This document shows, piece by piece, positions 16,140 to 23,533 of a stretch of 37,386 nucleotides of DNA. Location: positions 1 through 37,386 of the forward strand of contig CAZVWQ010000013.1 of the NCBI GenBank assembly GCA_964631275.1. Direction: 5' to 3'. The DNA comes from CAZVWQ01 sp964631275. Lineage in GTDB: Bacteria > Patescibacteriota > JACMRA01. Both the position numbers and the translations under genes were made by a program. Position 1 is the stretch's first letter, and each line of letters opens with the position of its first letter. The notes beneath the pieces were generated by a model. It ran no database searches, was not told where the DNA came from, and was given only the letters and a program-made list of their open reading frames with translations.

Positions 16140-16539
16140 CGGTTGCTAATTGATTTTCTAATTCTAGGACTTCTTCTTCTAACAAAATTTCTAAAAGTAG
16201 AAGGATAAATACAAGCCAAAAATTGTTAATAAAATTAACCATAGTTTCAGTTTGGTCAAACAAGATAGGAACTAGAATATCAATTATAAAAGTAATAAAA
16301 AAAGTACTAATTACGGTCCACAGTAGACTAATTCTGTGTGTAAAGATCTTAATAATCAAAAAATAAGTAGAAGCCAAAAGGGGTGAAATAAGAAAATCAG
16401 AAATAATATAACCTCGTAAATAAGCAAAGCCAAAAGCTAGGGCGTAAATCACAACCAAGGCCAACTGAAAAGAATATACTATCCAAAAGTGTTCATTAAA
16501 AATCTTCCTTTCCATTAAATTAACCAATCTTAGTCTCAT
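16132..16539 (-). CDS. Small four-span membrane protein
   Basis: I do not recognise a family. The 135-residue protein has about four hydrophobic segments (roughly 18-42, 47-67, 72-95, 103-122) with short loops and ends in an acidic helix (LEEEVLELENQ). ATG at 16539 is the longest start; an ATG at 16515 (METRK-like context MERKIF) is also plausible and would remove a basic first octapeptide. It overlaps the M61 peptidase gene by 8 bp, so the pair probably forms one transcription and translation unit. A role in anchoring or regulating the peptidase is conceivable but not shown. Confidence 0.7.
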   Translation of the reverse strand: MRLRLVNLMERKIFNEHFWIVYSFQLALVVIYALAFGFAYLRGYIISDFLISPLLASTYFLIIKIFTHRISLLWTVISTFFITFIIDILVPILFDQTETMVNFINNFWLVFILLLLEILLEEEVLELENQLATDA

Positions 16540-16916
16540 ATCTTAAAGTATAAGCTAAATAGCGAATTTATGCAAGATTAGAAAAATCAATCTTAAAACT
16601 CAAATAAATTGTTGAATTAAAAGAAAAATTAGAATTTTTTAACTATGATGAACTAAAATCAATTCCAATCAGCGTTGAAATGACAAAAAAAAGTTTTTTA
16701 CAAGTTATTACGAACATTGTAAAACATCTTACTGCTCGGCAGCCTTAGCATAAAAGTTAATAATAAAACAACTTACAGTTTTTTGACTTGATAAAAGAAA
16801 CAAAACAGACAATATAATAATTTAAAAAGCTTATTTGTTGACAAGATTTCTCAAAATCTTCAAATTTATACTAGGTTTTTTCAAACTTTTTTTGATACAT
16901 TTCAAATTTTTTTAAT
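16540..16916. other. Divergent promoter region (377 bp)
   Basis: No gene. It separates the divergent membrane protein and HU genes, so it holds promoters for both. None of the repeat families is clearly present. A palindrome next to a TTGACA box lies at 16838-16872. The segment around 16715-16750 (ttactgctcggcagcctta) is locally GC-rich without an obvious fold. Confidence 0.45.
16838..16872 (+). promoter_or_regulatory. Candidate HU promoter with palindrome
   Basis: A consensus TTGACA (16838-16843) is followed at once by AAGATTT-CTCA-AAATCTT (16843-16860), a perfect 7-bp inverted repeat with a 4-base centre, and then TATACT (16867-16872). The 23-bp spacing is too long for a normal sigma-70 pair, so either one box is not used or the palindrome is an operator. 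It lies 45 bp before the HU start codon. Confidence 0.35.
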
Positions 16917-17216
16917 ATGGCTAAAAAGAACAATAAAATTAATCGTACTGACTTTATTGACTTGCTTGCTACTTCTTTAGGAATTTCTAAAGCTCAAGCT
17001 GAAAATATCGTTAACACTTTCATTGACACAATTATCGAAAACGTAGCAGCTGGTAAAGATGTTAATCTTACTGGTTTTGGTAGTTTTTATCAAGTAACTA
17101 GAAAAGCTAGAGAAGGTGTAAATCCAAAGACTGGTCAAAGAATGAAGATTGGAGCCTCAAAGTCAGCTGGATTTAGGGTTGGTAAAAAGTTCAAAGATAC
17201 TATTCAAGCGAAATAA
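16917..17216 (+). CDS. HU-family DNA-binding protein
   Basis: A 99-residue HU/IHF-type nucleoid protein that binds and bends DNA as a dimer. The helical base (about 7-45; DFIDLLATSLGISKAQAENI) is followed by VNLTGFGSFYQVTRKAREG, the DNA-binding arm VNPKTGQRMKIGASKSAGF with its tip Pro after Asn, and the closing helix VGKKFKDTI. Residues and length are typical, and the N-terminal KKNNK is slightly extended. It is likely highly expressed; its codons are cleaner than those of the neighbours. Downstream lies a B repeat and then a compact intrinsic terminator, so the repeat is carried in the 3' untranslated RNA. Confidence 0.96.
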   Translation: MAKKNNKINRTDFIDLLATSLGISKAQAENIVNTFIDTIIENVAAGKDVNLTGFGSFYQVTRKAREGVNPKTGQRMKIGASKSAGFRVGKKFKDTIQAK

Positions 17217-17232
17217 ACTTAAAACTAACAAA

Positions 17233-17339
17233 TATACTCAAATGCTAACTAAATTATGATTTAACTGAAGGTTTTAGTTTTATTAAATAAAAAAACGCAG
17301 TTAGAAAAACTACACTAAGTAGTTAACAGTTTAATATAT
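17233..17339. repeat. Repeat B, copy 2
   Basis: Contains ctaactaaattatgattta and taagtagttaacagtttaat. Very similar to copy 1 at 12491-12598 along its whole length. It sits between the HU stop codon and the terminator. Confidence 0.8.
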
Positions 17340-17340
17340 C

Positions 17341-17361
17341 AGCCCGTCAAGGGCTTTTTTT
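17341..17361 (+). terminator. Rho-independent terminator after HU
   Basis: AGCCC-GTCAA-GGGCT followed by a run of seven T. It is a compact GC-rich hairpin in AT-rich surroundings, 124 bp after the HU stop, and the clearest intrinsic terminator in the window. Confidence 0.8.
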
Positions 17362-17462
17362 GTGTTTTATGGCATTATAGTCAATAAATCTCCTGCGGTA
17401 AAACAAAGCTTTTCTTTAAAAAAAGTATGCTCAATTCACTTTCAAAATTTACATTTTTAATT

Positions 17463-17580
17463 TATGCTCAATCCGTTTACTAATTACCCTAAATTTAACT
17501 ATTTACAAAGAAATAAATCTTTTATTATGATAAGCTAAATTCTTAACGGAACTACCTTAACCATTAGCTCAAAGGGTATA
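17463..17580. repeat. Repeat A, copy 4 (near complete)
   Basis: Starts tatgctcaatccgtttacta and ends ccattagctcaaagggtata. In orientation it is the reverse of the 3646-3760 copy, with the same arms (accctaaatttaac, gctaaattcttaacgg). It lies between the convergent HU and pnp genes. Confidence 0.75.
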
Positions 17581-17665
17581 GGTCTAAGTGTTAAACATCA
17601 AAAAGAAATATTTGAATTTAAAAAATCCTAATTTGGATTGATTTGAGTATAAAAACTTAAAATCC

Positions 17666-20236
17666 TTAGCCTAATTTAGTTATTAATTTCATATTTATTT
17701 GCCCTTTCTCATTTATTTCTTTAACTTCTGTTAAGACTCTATCTCCGATATTAAGAATATCGGTAACTTTTTCTGTGCGACCTTCTTGTAGATTAGATAC
17801 ATGTATTAAACCTTCTTTTCCTGATTCTTCGATCTTCACAAAAGCTCCATAGCTTTCGATCCTAAAAACCTCTGCTTCAACTTGATCTCCAATTTTATAC
17901 CCAAGAGCAACTCTCTCAATTAATTCTTTTGCTTTAGTAGTTTTTTCGTAGTCTTTCCCAAACACAAAGGTTTTACCTGTTTTATCATCTATTTCAACTT
18001 CAACTTCGTATTTTTGGACTATACCTTTAACTGTTCGACCGTTCGGTCCAATTACTTCCCCAATTTTATCAAGAGGTACTTGAGTTACCATAACTTTAGG
18101 GGCGTTCTTAGATATTTGAGGCCTAGATTCTGAAATAACTTTTTTCATTTCATTTAGAATAAATAATCTACCTTTTTTAGCTTCAGATAAAGCTTGTTTT
18201 AATATTTGTGGAGTCAATCCAGAAACTTTATTATCTAATTGAATAGCTGTCACTCCATCTTCAGTTCCAGTAACTTTAAAGTCCATATCACCTAAATGAT
18301 CTTCTACGCCCTGAATATCAGTCAGAACCTTAAAATTACCTGAATCCTGGTCCAAAACAAGACCCATGGCCACGCCCGCAACTGGAGCTTTAAGCTTAAC
18401 TCCTCCAGCCATCAAACTAAGGCAACTAGCACAGGTAGAAGCCATAGAGGTAGATCCATTAGACCCTAAACATTCAGAAACTAACCTTATCGTATAAGGA
18501 AATTCTTCGTCGTCTGGAATTACTGGCAAAATAGCTTTTTCAGCCAAAGCCCCATGTCCAATCTCTCGTCTTCCTGGGGCTCCATATCTACCAGTCTCTC
18601 CTACTGAATATTTAGGAAAATTGTAATGATGAATATATCTCTTGGTGTTTTCTTGAAAATCTTCCATATCATCTTGAAGTTGAGCGTCTCTAAAAGTACC
18701 TAAAGTTAAAATATTTAGAACCTGGGTATCTCCACGTTGAAACAAACTCGAACCATGAACTCTAGGCAAAGGATTGATTTCAATTAATATAGATCTTACC
18801 TCATCCAAGCTTCTACCGTCAACTCTTTTTTCTTCAGTTAAAATTTTTCTTTGTACTATTTTTTTAGTAATTATTTCTAATCCTTTTTCTAATTCTGATT
18901 GAATGTTTATTAATTCTGACAAATTACTATCTTCGACTAATTGTACTAAGTTTTGAGCAATCATAAGATTAAAACCTTCTTCGCCTAAAACATCACTAAA
19001 TTCGGCGTGTATAGCATCACTAGAGTTAGTAACCAAAAATTCATTAATTTGTTTAGTATTGCTAAATTCTTTAATTTCGACTAAAACCTGTAGAGCTTTA
19101 AGAATTCTAAAATGTTTTTGTTTAAGTTCTTCTATTTTTTGTTTTCTTTCTAATTTTGTACCAGGGTAGTATAAAGTTAATTCTAAATCTGATTGGAATT
19201 GTAACCAGTATTGGCTAAATTTTTCTTCTGGTATAGATAAAGTTAACCAAAAATCCTTAACTATTCCTAAAGATTTTGCTTTATCCAAAAACTCATGCTG
19301 AAAATTAGTTAACTTGCTTAATTCACTATTAGCAATATCCAAACACTCTCCTAACTTTTCTTCACTTACGATTTTTGCTCCAGCTTCTAACATCATTATG
19401 TTATGTCCATCTCCAGAAACTACTAAATCTACCAAAGATTCTTCTTGATCAATATAGCTAGGATTAATTAATAATTTAAAATCAGTTGGAAAATTACTTT
19501 CAATTTCTCGACTGTTTAGTCGGTGTGTTTTTTTGTATAGTTCGTTAAAATCTTTAGCCCACTGAATATTCTTAGCACCTAACTTATTAGCTATTTCTTT
19601 TATACCAAGTTTATCTCTTTGATCTTGAATATTTAAGGTTTGTGAAACTTGAATTAATATATCTTGCAAATCGCTGAAACTATCAGCTTGTTCAACTAAA
19701 TTTTCTAATTTTTTATTCCATAATTGAGCTAAACTTTCTTTAATCAAGCCAACTCTTACGCTAGAGACCAAACCAGCATAAATATTCTGACTAGCTTCAG
19801 AAAGAAAATTACATAATCCAAGTGCCGTACTACCAGCTAAAACTGCTAAAGTGTCAGGAGGGTTAACTTCGTCTACGCTAAGTATAGTTATAATTACTTG
19901 AATTTCATTACGTATTGATGGATCAAAAAGTGATCTCAAAGACCTATCTACCATTCGACCTGTTAATATTGCATTTTCACTAGGTCTACCTTCTCTTTTT
20001 ATAAACCGTGACCCATGGATTTTGCCACTAGCGTATAATTTTTCTTCATAGACCACTTGTAAAGGAAAATAGTCTGACTGACTTTCGGATCCAATCACTA
20101 CATTAGCCATAACGGTAGTTTCTCCAATTGTAGCCACTACATTGCTACTAGCCTGTTGAGCTAAAAACCCAGTTTCTAGGGTTAATTTTTGGTTGTTAAA
20201 ATCTATCTCATGAATAACTTTGGAATTTTGGAACAT
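17666..20236 (-). CDS. pnp: Polyribonucleotide nucleotidyltransferase (PNPase), enlarged
   Basis: PNPase degrades RNA from the 3' end by phosphorolysis as a trimer. The first RNase PH domain begins at the N-terminus and carries GSRFIKREGRPSENAILTGR and VRVGLI. The second starts at about 470 with RVDGRSLDEVRSI, HGSSLFQRGDTQVL, GSTSMASTCASCLSLMAGG and the catalytic DIQGVEDHLGDMDFKVTGT. A KH domain (about 705-765; KIGEVIGPNGRTVKGI) and an S1 domain (about 785-850; GAFVKIEESGKEGLIHVSNL) follow. At 856 residues it is about 150 longer than typical (about 700). The extra sequence is an insert of roughly 90 residues inside the first PH domain (about 165-252, right after VRVGLI) and a longer helical linker at about 300-460. 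The ATG at 20236 follows a leader with a hairpin and a repeat of the gene's own start. Confidence 0.95.
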   Translation of the reverse strand: MFQNSKVIHEIDFNNQKLTLETGFLAQQASSNVVATIGETTVMANVVIGSESQSDYFPLQVVYEEKLYASGKIHGSRFIKREGRPSENAILTGRMVDRSLRSLFDPSIRNEIQVIITILSVDEVNPPDTLAVLAGSTALGLCNFLSEASQNIYAGLVSSVRVGLIKESLAQLWNKKLENLVEQADSFSDLQDILIQVSQTLNIQDQRDKLGIKEIANKLGAKNIQWAKDFNELYKKTHRLNSREIESNFPTDFKLLINPSYIDQEESLVDLVVSGDGHNIMMLEAGAKIVSEEKLGECLDIANSELSKLTNFQHEFLDKAKSLGIVKDFWLTLSIPEEKFSQYWLQFQSDLELTLYYPGTKLERKQKIEELKQKHFRILKALQVLVEIKEFSNTKQINEFLVTNSSDAIHAEFSDVLGEEGFNLMIAQNLVQLVEDSNLSELINIQSELEKGLEIITKKIVQRKILTEEKRVDGRSLDEVRSILIEINPLPRVHGSSLFQRGDTQVLNILTLGTFRDAQLQDDMEDFQENTKRYIHHYNFPKYSVGETGRYGAPGRREIGHGALAEKAILPVIPDDEEFPYTIRLVSECLGSNGSTSMASTCASCLSLMAGGVKLKAPVAGVAMGLVLDQDSGNFKVLTDIQGVEDHLGDMDFKVTGTEDGVTAIQLDNKVSGLTPQILKQALSEAKKGRLFILNEMKKVISESRPQISKNAPKVMVTQVPLDKIGEVIGPNGRTVKGIVQKYEVEVEIDDKTGKTFVFGKDYEKTTKAKELIERVALGYKIGDQVEAEVFRIESYGAFVKIEESGKEGLIHVSNLQEGRTEKVTDILNIGDRVLTEVKEINEKGQINMKLITKLG

Positions 20237-20308
20237 ATTATATATAAATCTTAAGAAGTTTCTTAAGGTTGTAAAGTATACTTAAGTTTGAATAACTTTG
20301 GAATTTTG
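20211..20308 (-). repeat. 20-bp direct repeat of the pnp start in its own leader
   Basis: tgaataactttggaattttg occurs exactly at 20211-20230 (codons 3-9 of pnp, read on the minus strand) and again at 20289-20308 in the upstream leader, 78 bp apart. It may be a partial duplication or a regulatory binding site. Confidence 0.8.
20250..20267 (-). promoter_or_regulatory. Perfect hairpin in the pnp leader
   Basis: CTTAAGAA-GT-TTCTTAAG is an 8-bp perfect inverted repeat with a 2-base loop, ending 13 bp before the pnp start codon, where the ribosome would bind. It could be an operator or an RNA hairpin controlling translation; in enteric bacteria PNPase represses its own synthesis through a leader hairpin. 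Confidence 0.45.
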
Positions 20309-20428
20309 TAAATTAAAATTTAAACTGAATTTAATAACAATACAAAAAAAATTTAATGTCTCTAAAAAATACTAAAAATAAAAATCTTTATCTTGACCTG
20401 AGGCAAAAAAGTAATTTCATTATATTAG

Positions 20429-20908
20429 ATGAACCAAAGTTTTGTAATCTTTGCAGATGGTGGAAGCAGAGGCAATCCCGGACCAGCTGCTTCTGGCTTT
20501 GTTATATATGAGTTAGATATCTTAAATAAAGCTATTGAAGAAATTTTTCAAGAAATTGAAATCTCTCAGCCAAAAATACAAAAAGGTTATTACCTTGGAC
20601 AAAAAACCAATAATCAAGCAGAATGGCAAGCCTTACTATTATCTATTGAATCTCTAAAAGAAAAAACTAAACCAGAAGATTCTTCGCTCTTAATATTACT
20701 TGATAGCGAATTGGTCGTAAAACAAGTTAAAAGAGAATATAAAGTCAAAAATCCAGATCTAAAAATACTTTACCAAAAATTTATTGAACAAATTAAAGCT
20801 TTCAAAGATTATAAAATACAGCATATTTATAGAAAATTTAATAAAAAAGCTGACGCTATGGTAAATCAAAGCCTAGACCTTAAAGAAAATCTTGACTTTT
20901 CTGTTTAA
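20429..20908 (+). CDS. RNase HI-like protein
   Basis: A 159-residue RNase H-fold protein of the reverse-transcriptase-like (RVT_3/RNase HI-like) group. The acidic active-site set is visible: Asp in IFADGGSRGNPGPAASGF, Glu in TNNQAEWQALLLSI, Asp in LLDSELVVKQV and Asp in RKFNKKADAMVNQSL. The basic handle region of E. coli RNase HI is absent, as in archaeal-type RNase HI. It probably removes RNA from RNA-DNA hybrids. TATATT lies almost on top of the start codon, so the transcript may be nearly leaderless or start further upstream. The gene is divergent from pnp with 192 bp between. Confidence 0.88.
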   Translation: MNQSFVIFADGGSRGNPGPAASGFVIYELDILNKAIEEIFQEIEISQPKIQKGYYLGQKTNNQAEWQALLLSIESLKEKTKPEDSSLLILLDSELVVKQVKREYKVKNPDLKILYQKFIEQIKAFKDYKIQHIYRKFNKKADAMVNQSLDLKENLDFSV

Positions 20909-21169
20909 TAAATTATTTACACTTTAACATTTCTATTGATAATTATGGAATTACCTATCAAAAATACTTTAAATAAAAAATCCAATTAACTCTTACATAT
21001 CTAAAATGTCTAAGCCGTATATAGGTTGGTTTTAATTAGAACTAACTAGGTTTAATTTATAAAATGAAACAGGTGTGAATATAACTAGCCAAACTTTGGT
21101 GTAAATTAATTACACAAAACAAATTTTTAATTTTTATTAGGCAATAGTAAAAAAGTGTTTTCGGTTATT
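20909..21169. other. Intergenic region with F-like and H repeats
   Basis: Between convergent genes. Around 20940 it has a short A-like remnant (ttatggaattacctatca), then an F-like half (21003-21033) joined to an H copy (21029-21083). No gene is seen. Confidence 0.45.
21003..21083. repeat. Composite F-like half plus repeat H, copy 1
   Basis: aaaatgtctaagccgtatat resembles the end of family F. It runs directly into ttttaattagaactaactag and gtttaatttataaaatgaaa, which match H copy 2 at 22150-22207. Confidence 0.5.
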
Positions 21170-21847
21170 TTACTTCAAATAATTAGTATCCTCTACTTTT
21201 GCAGTTTGGCTTTGGTAAGGTTGGTTTGGAATCATAGGTTGTCCTTGATATAGATTAATTTGTGGTTGATTATTTATTAGATTTGGCTGTACACTCTTCA
21301 ACATAGCTTCTTTGCTTTCGATTTTTAATTGACTGCGTTTTATTTCAGATAAGGTGTTAACAAGGCCTTGATCGATAGATTTGCCAAGTTCTCTGATTTT
21401 TTGAGCTTTTTCTTCTGGATCTATTTGTCTAAATTGTGAGTATTCGTCTTGACTATCTTTAGTCTCTTTAGTAATTTGTTTGTTCCATCTGGCTTCTATG
21501 TTTTGCGGTGTCCACTTGGCTAACTCTTGATTTAGATCCTCTACGTATGGTTCTCGAGAATAAACCATAACTTTTGGTTTGAACAAATTAAGTAAATATT
21601 TAATTACATAAGTTTCAGCATCTCGCCCGTTAAATTTACCCATGGCAAAATAAAGTGTAAAAGCTGCAATCGGAACCAAAGGTGTAAAAACTAACCAGCC
21701 AAGACCAGGAAAAATACTAAGAGTTACAGTATAAGTAAAAACTCCAATTAAAAAACCTCCTAAGACATAACCAAATTGTCTAAGATTTAAAGGGCCTAAG
21801 ATTTTATCACCAGAGTCAAGAAATTGAGGAATTTGATAAGAAGCCAT
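21170..21847 (-). CDS. PrgI-family protein (VirB3-like)
   Basis: The N-terminal about 95 residues follow the PrgI pattern: YQIPQFLDSGDKILGPLNLR, then QFGYVLGGFLIGVF and two membrane segments (about 27-45 and 48-70), ending at KFNGRDAETYVIKYLLNLFKPK. PrgI proteins are small inner-membrane components related to VirB3 of type IV secretion or pilus-like systems and normally lie next to a VirB4 ATPase. The remaining about 130 residues are a charged, helical, Gln/Asn/Pro-rich cytoplasmic tail. No VirB4 or other secretion gene is in the window, so the gene is an orphan here. The start is ATG at 21847; length 225. Confidence 0.82.
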   Translation of the reverse strand: MASYQIPQFLDSGDKILGPLNLRQFGYVLGGFLIGVFTYTVTLSIFPGLGWLVFTPLVPIAAFTLYFAMGKFNGRDAETYVIKYLLNLFKPKVMVYSREPYVEDLNQELAKWTPQNIEARWNKQITKETKDSQDEYSQFRQIDPEEKAQKIRELGKSIDQGLVNTLSEIKRSQLKIESKEAMLKSVQPNLINNQPQINLYQGQPMIPNQPYQSQTAKVEDTNYLK

Positions 21848-21933
21848 AAATCAAGTATTAAATTATGTTTTAGAGCTGTTTTTATAATTAAAAAAAAGTG
21901 GAATAGAAAGCAAAAAAGCAAATAATAATAGTT

Positions 21934-21990
21934 TATGCACTTTGGGCTAATCGTTACGATAGTTACCCGTTAAAAAATTTATTTAAATTA
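21934..21990. repeat. Repeat A, partial copy 5
   Basis: tatgcactttgggctaatcg followed by ttacgatagttacccgttaa matches the left arm of family A. Confidence 0.65.
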
Positions 21991-22149
21991 AATACTTTTT
22001 ATATTAAAATGAATTAAAAATAGATTATTTTTTTGAGTAATTAGATAAATTTAACGACTTAAGTGTGTAAAATTAAGTTACAAATAAGTTTATTAAATGC
22101 AATTATATCCAAACTCCCACTAATTTTTACTTTTAGATTAAAAACAAGC

Positions 22150-22207
22150 CTTTTAACTAGAACTAAAGTAGGTTTTAATTTATAAAACTGAAACGAGTTT
22201 GAGTATA
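22150..22207. repeat. Repeat H, copy 2
   Basis: ttttaactagaactaaagta followed by ggttttaatttataaaactg matches 21029-21083 closely. Confidence 0.55.
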
Positions 22208-22239
22208 TCAAGAAATAAGTTTCTATAAACAGTGTGTCT

Positions 22240-22336
22240 CAAAAATCATTTTTTAGCAAAAACCAGATTTATCTAGTTCAAAGCTCTTGTTTGATTATTA
22301 AGAGATAATTGTGAAAGTTGCAAGTTTAACTGGTAT
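22240..22336. repeat. Repeat D, copy 3
   Basis: Contains ctcttgtttgattattaaga and gataattgtgaaagttgcaa, then gtttaactggtata, matching the reverse complement of 12244-12333. Its left end is less certain. Confidence 0.65.
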
Positions 22337-22394
22337 AAATTTTGGTTAATAGTAAGTCTATTTTTTATAAAATAAACAAAAAATATATCTTGAT

Positions 22395-22484
22395 ATACCA
22401 ATTAGACATTTTAGGTATCCTAAATTTACTTTAAAACAAACTTAATACCTAATAAATTATTTAAATTGAATGTGGAATTGCTAT
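22395..22484. repeat. Repeat F, divergent copy
   Basis: Shares tagacattt near the left, and ctaataaattatttaaattg, then gaattgctata on the right, with 30203-30306, but the middle is diverged. Confidence 0.45.
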
Positions 22485-22578
22485 ATTTTTGAGGAGTTAG
22501 ATATGACTAGACTAGGTGAGGCTCTGTATGTTTTCTCTAATTCGGTTATAATAGCTTTTAAGGTTCCTAAATTAATTT

Positions 22579-23184
22579 CTAAAAAAAATTTAAGCCTGGT
22601 AATTTTGGATTATCTGAATTAGCTATAATTCTTAAAGCTTGTTTTGTTATTTTTAATAAATCTTCAATAGACAAATATCTTAACTCTTGATATTTAGATG
22701 AATAATCTTCCATATTCTGCATTTCTAACTTTCTTATATAATAGTATAAAACCTGAAAACAAAAGTTTCTAAGTAACTCTTCGTTAGCTGGTTGTCCATT
22801 ATTTATAGTAAGAATTACTGAATTACCCTGTTTCTTGATGCTCTCTCTTAAAAATTCTTCCATTGCAGCTTTTTTAACTAAAAGTTCATAAGCAGCACAA
22901 AATTCAATAAAGCCACCAACAAAACTATCTATAAAAAGACCGCCTAGGTCAGTATAAGTAATTCCAAATACCCACTCTATTAATTCTTCAATAACTTCTA
23001 CTTCTAAATGTCCTAAAATTTTTTCTTTATTCTTTAATAAAGCTTGTATTGTATCTTTATAAAAATACTTAATTTTATTTTTAATAATCAATAAAGCCAC
23101 CAAAATACTCAATCCTCCAAAGCTAGGTGTAGGAGGTATTCCATAAAAAATCTTATTATAATCAACTTTAATAGGAATAGTCAA
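22579..23184 (-). CDS. Unrecognised protein with TTG start
   Basis: I do not recognise a family. The 201-residue sequence has a hydrophobic N-terminal part (GGLSILVALLIIKNKIKYF, about 22-42), a second rather hydrophobic stretch with FGITYTDLGGLFIDSFVGGF (about 73-92), and a helical C-terminal half with Leu-rich segments (EELLRNFCFQVLYYYIRKLE). It may be peripheral or a short membrane protein. The frame has no ATG before about residue 107 and a TAA lies immediately upstream (23188-23190), so TTG at 23184 is the only long start. This leaves open a 5' truncation. It faces the unknown 741-residue gene divergently across a repeat-bearing gap. Composition is normal for the window. Confidence 0.6.
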   Translation of the reverse strand: MTIPIKVDYNKIFYGIPPTPSFGGLSILVALLIIKNKIKYFYKDTIQALLKNKEKILGHLEVEVIEELIEWVFGITYTDLGGLFIDSFVGGFIEFCAAYELLVKKAAMEEFLRESIKKQGNSVILTINNGQPANEELLRNFCFQVLYYYIRKLEMQNMEDYSSKYQELRYLSIEDLLKITKQALRIIANSDNPKLPGLNFF

Positions 23185-23198
23185 AAATTAATTATATC

Positions 23199-23305
23199 GA
23201 GTACGTTTTATTATTGTCCTAAATTTTAGCTATTTATAAGCAAATAAACTACTTATTTAGATAAATTCTTAATGATAAAATTACCGTAAACTATTAGCAA
23301 AGATA
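23199..23305. repeat. Repeat A, degenerate copy 6
   Basis: Contains cctaaattttagctatttat and aattcttaatgataaaatta, in the same order as the 17463 and 28254 copies, with degraded ends. It sits in the 349-bp gap between two divergent unknown genes, where nothing else is recognised. Confidence 0.55.
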
Positions 23306-23533
23306 ATCTTAAGCAAATTAATTTAATTATGGCAAAAAGATGGTCTTATTTATTGTTTTGTGTCTTCATTTTTAATAGGCTAAACTAAATAAGTCAGAAT
23401 TTGGATTTATTAGAATTTATTATATATTTGGGAAAAGCTCCAAAAATTTAGTTTTTTAGGTTTAAGTAATATTGACAATACCAAAAATTTATGCTAGCTC
23501 TAGCATCTTATTTTTTGTTATGCAGATATTTTT

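Larger units (their letters stand above)
21848..22578. other. Repeat-packed intergenic region (731 bp)
   Basis: No gene. In order it holds a partial A (21934-21990), H copy 2 (22150-22207), D copy 3 (22240-22336) and a divergent F copy (22395-22484). Long runs between are AT-rich. Confidence 0.55.
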
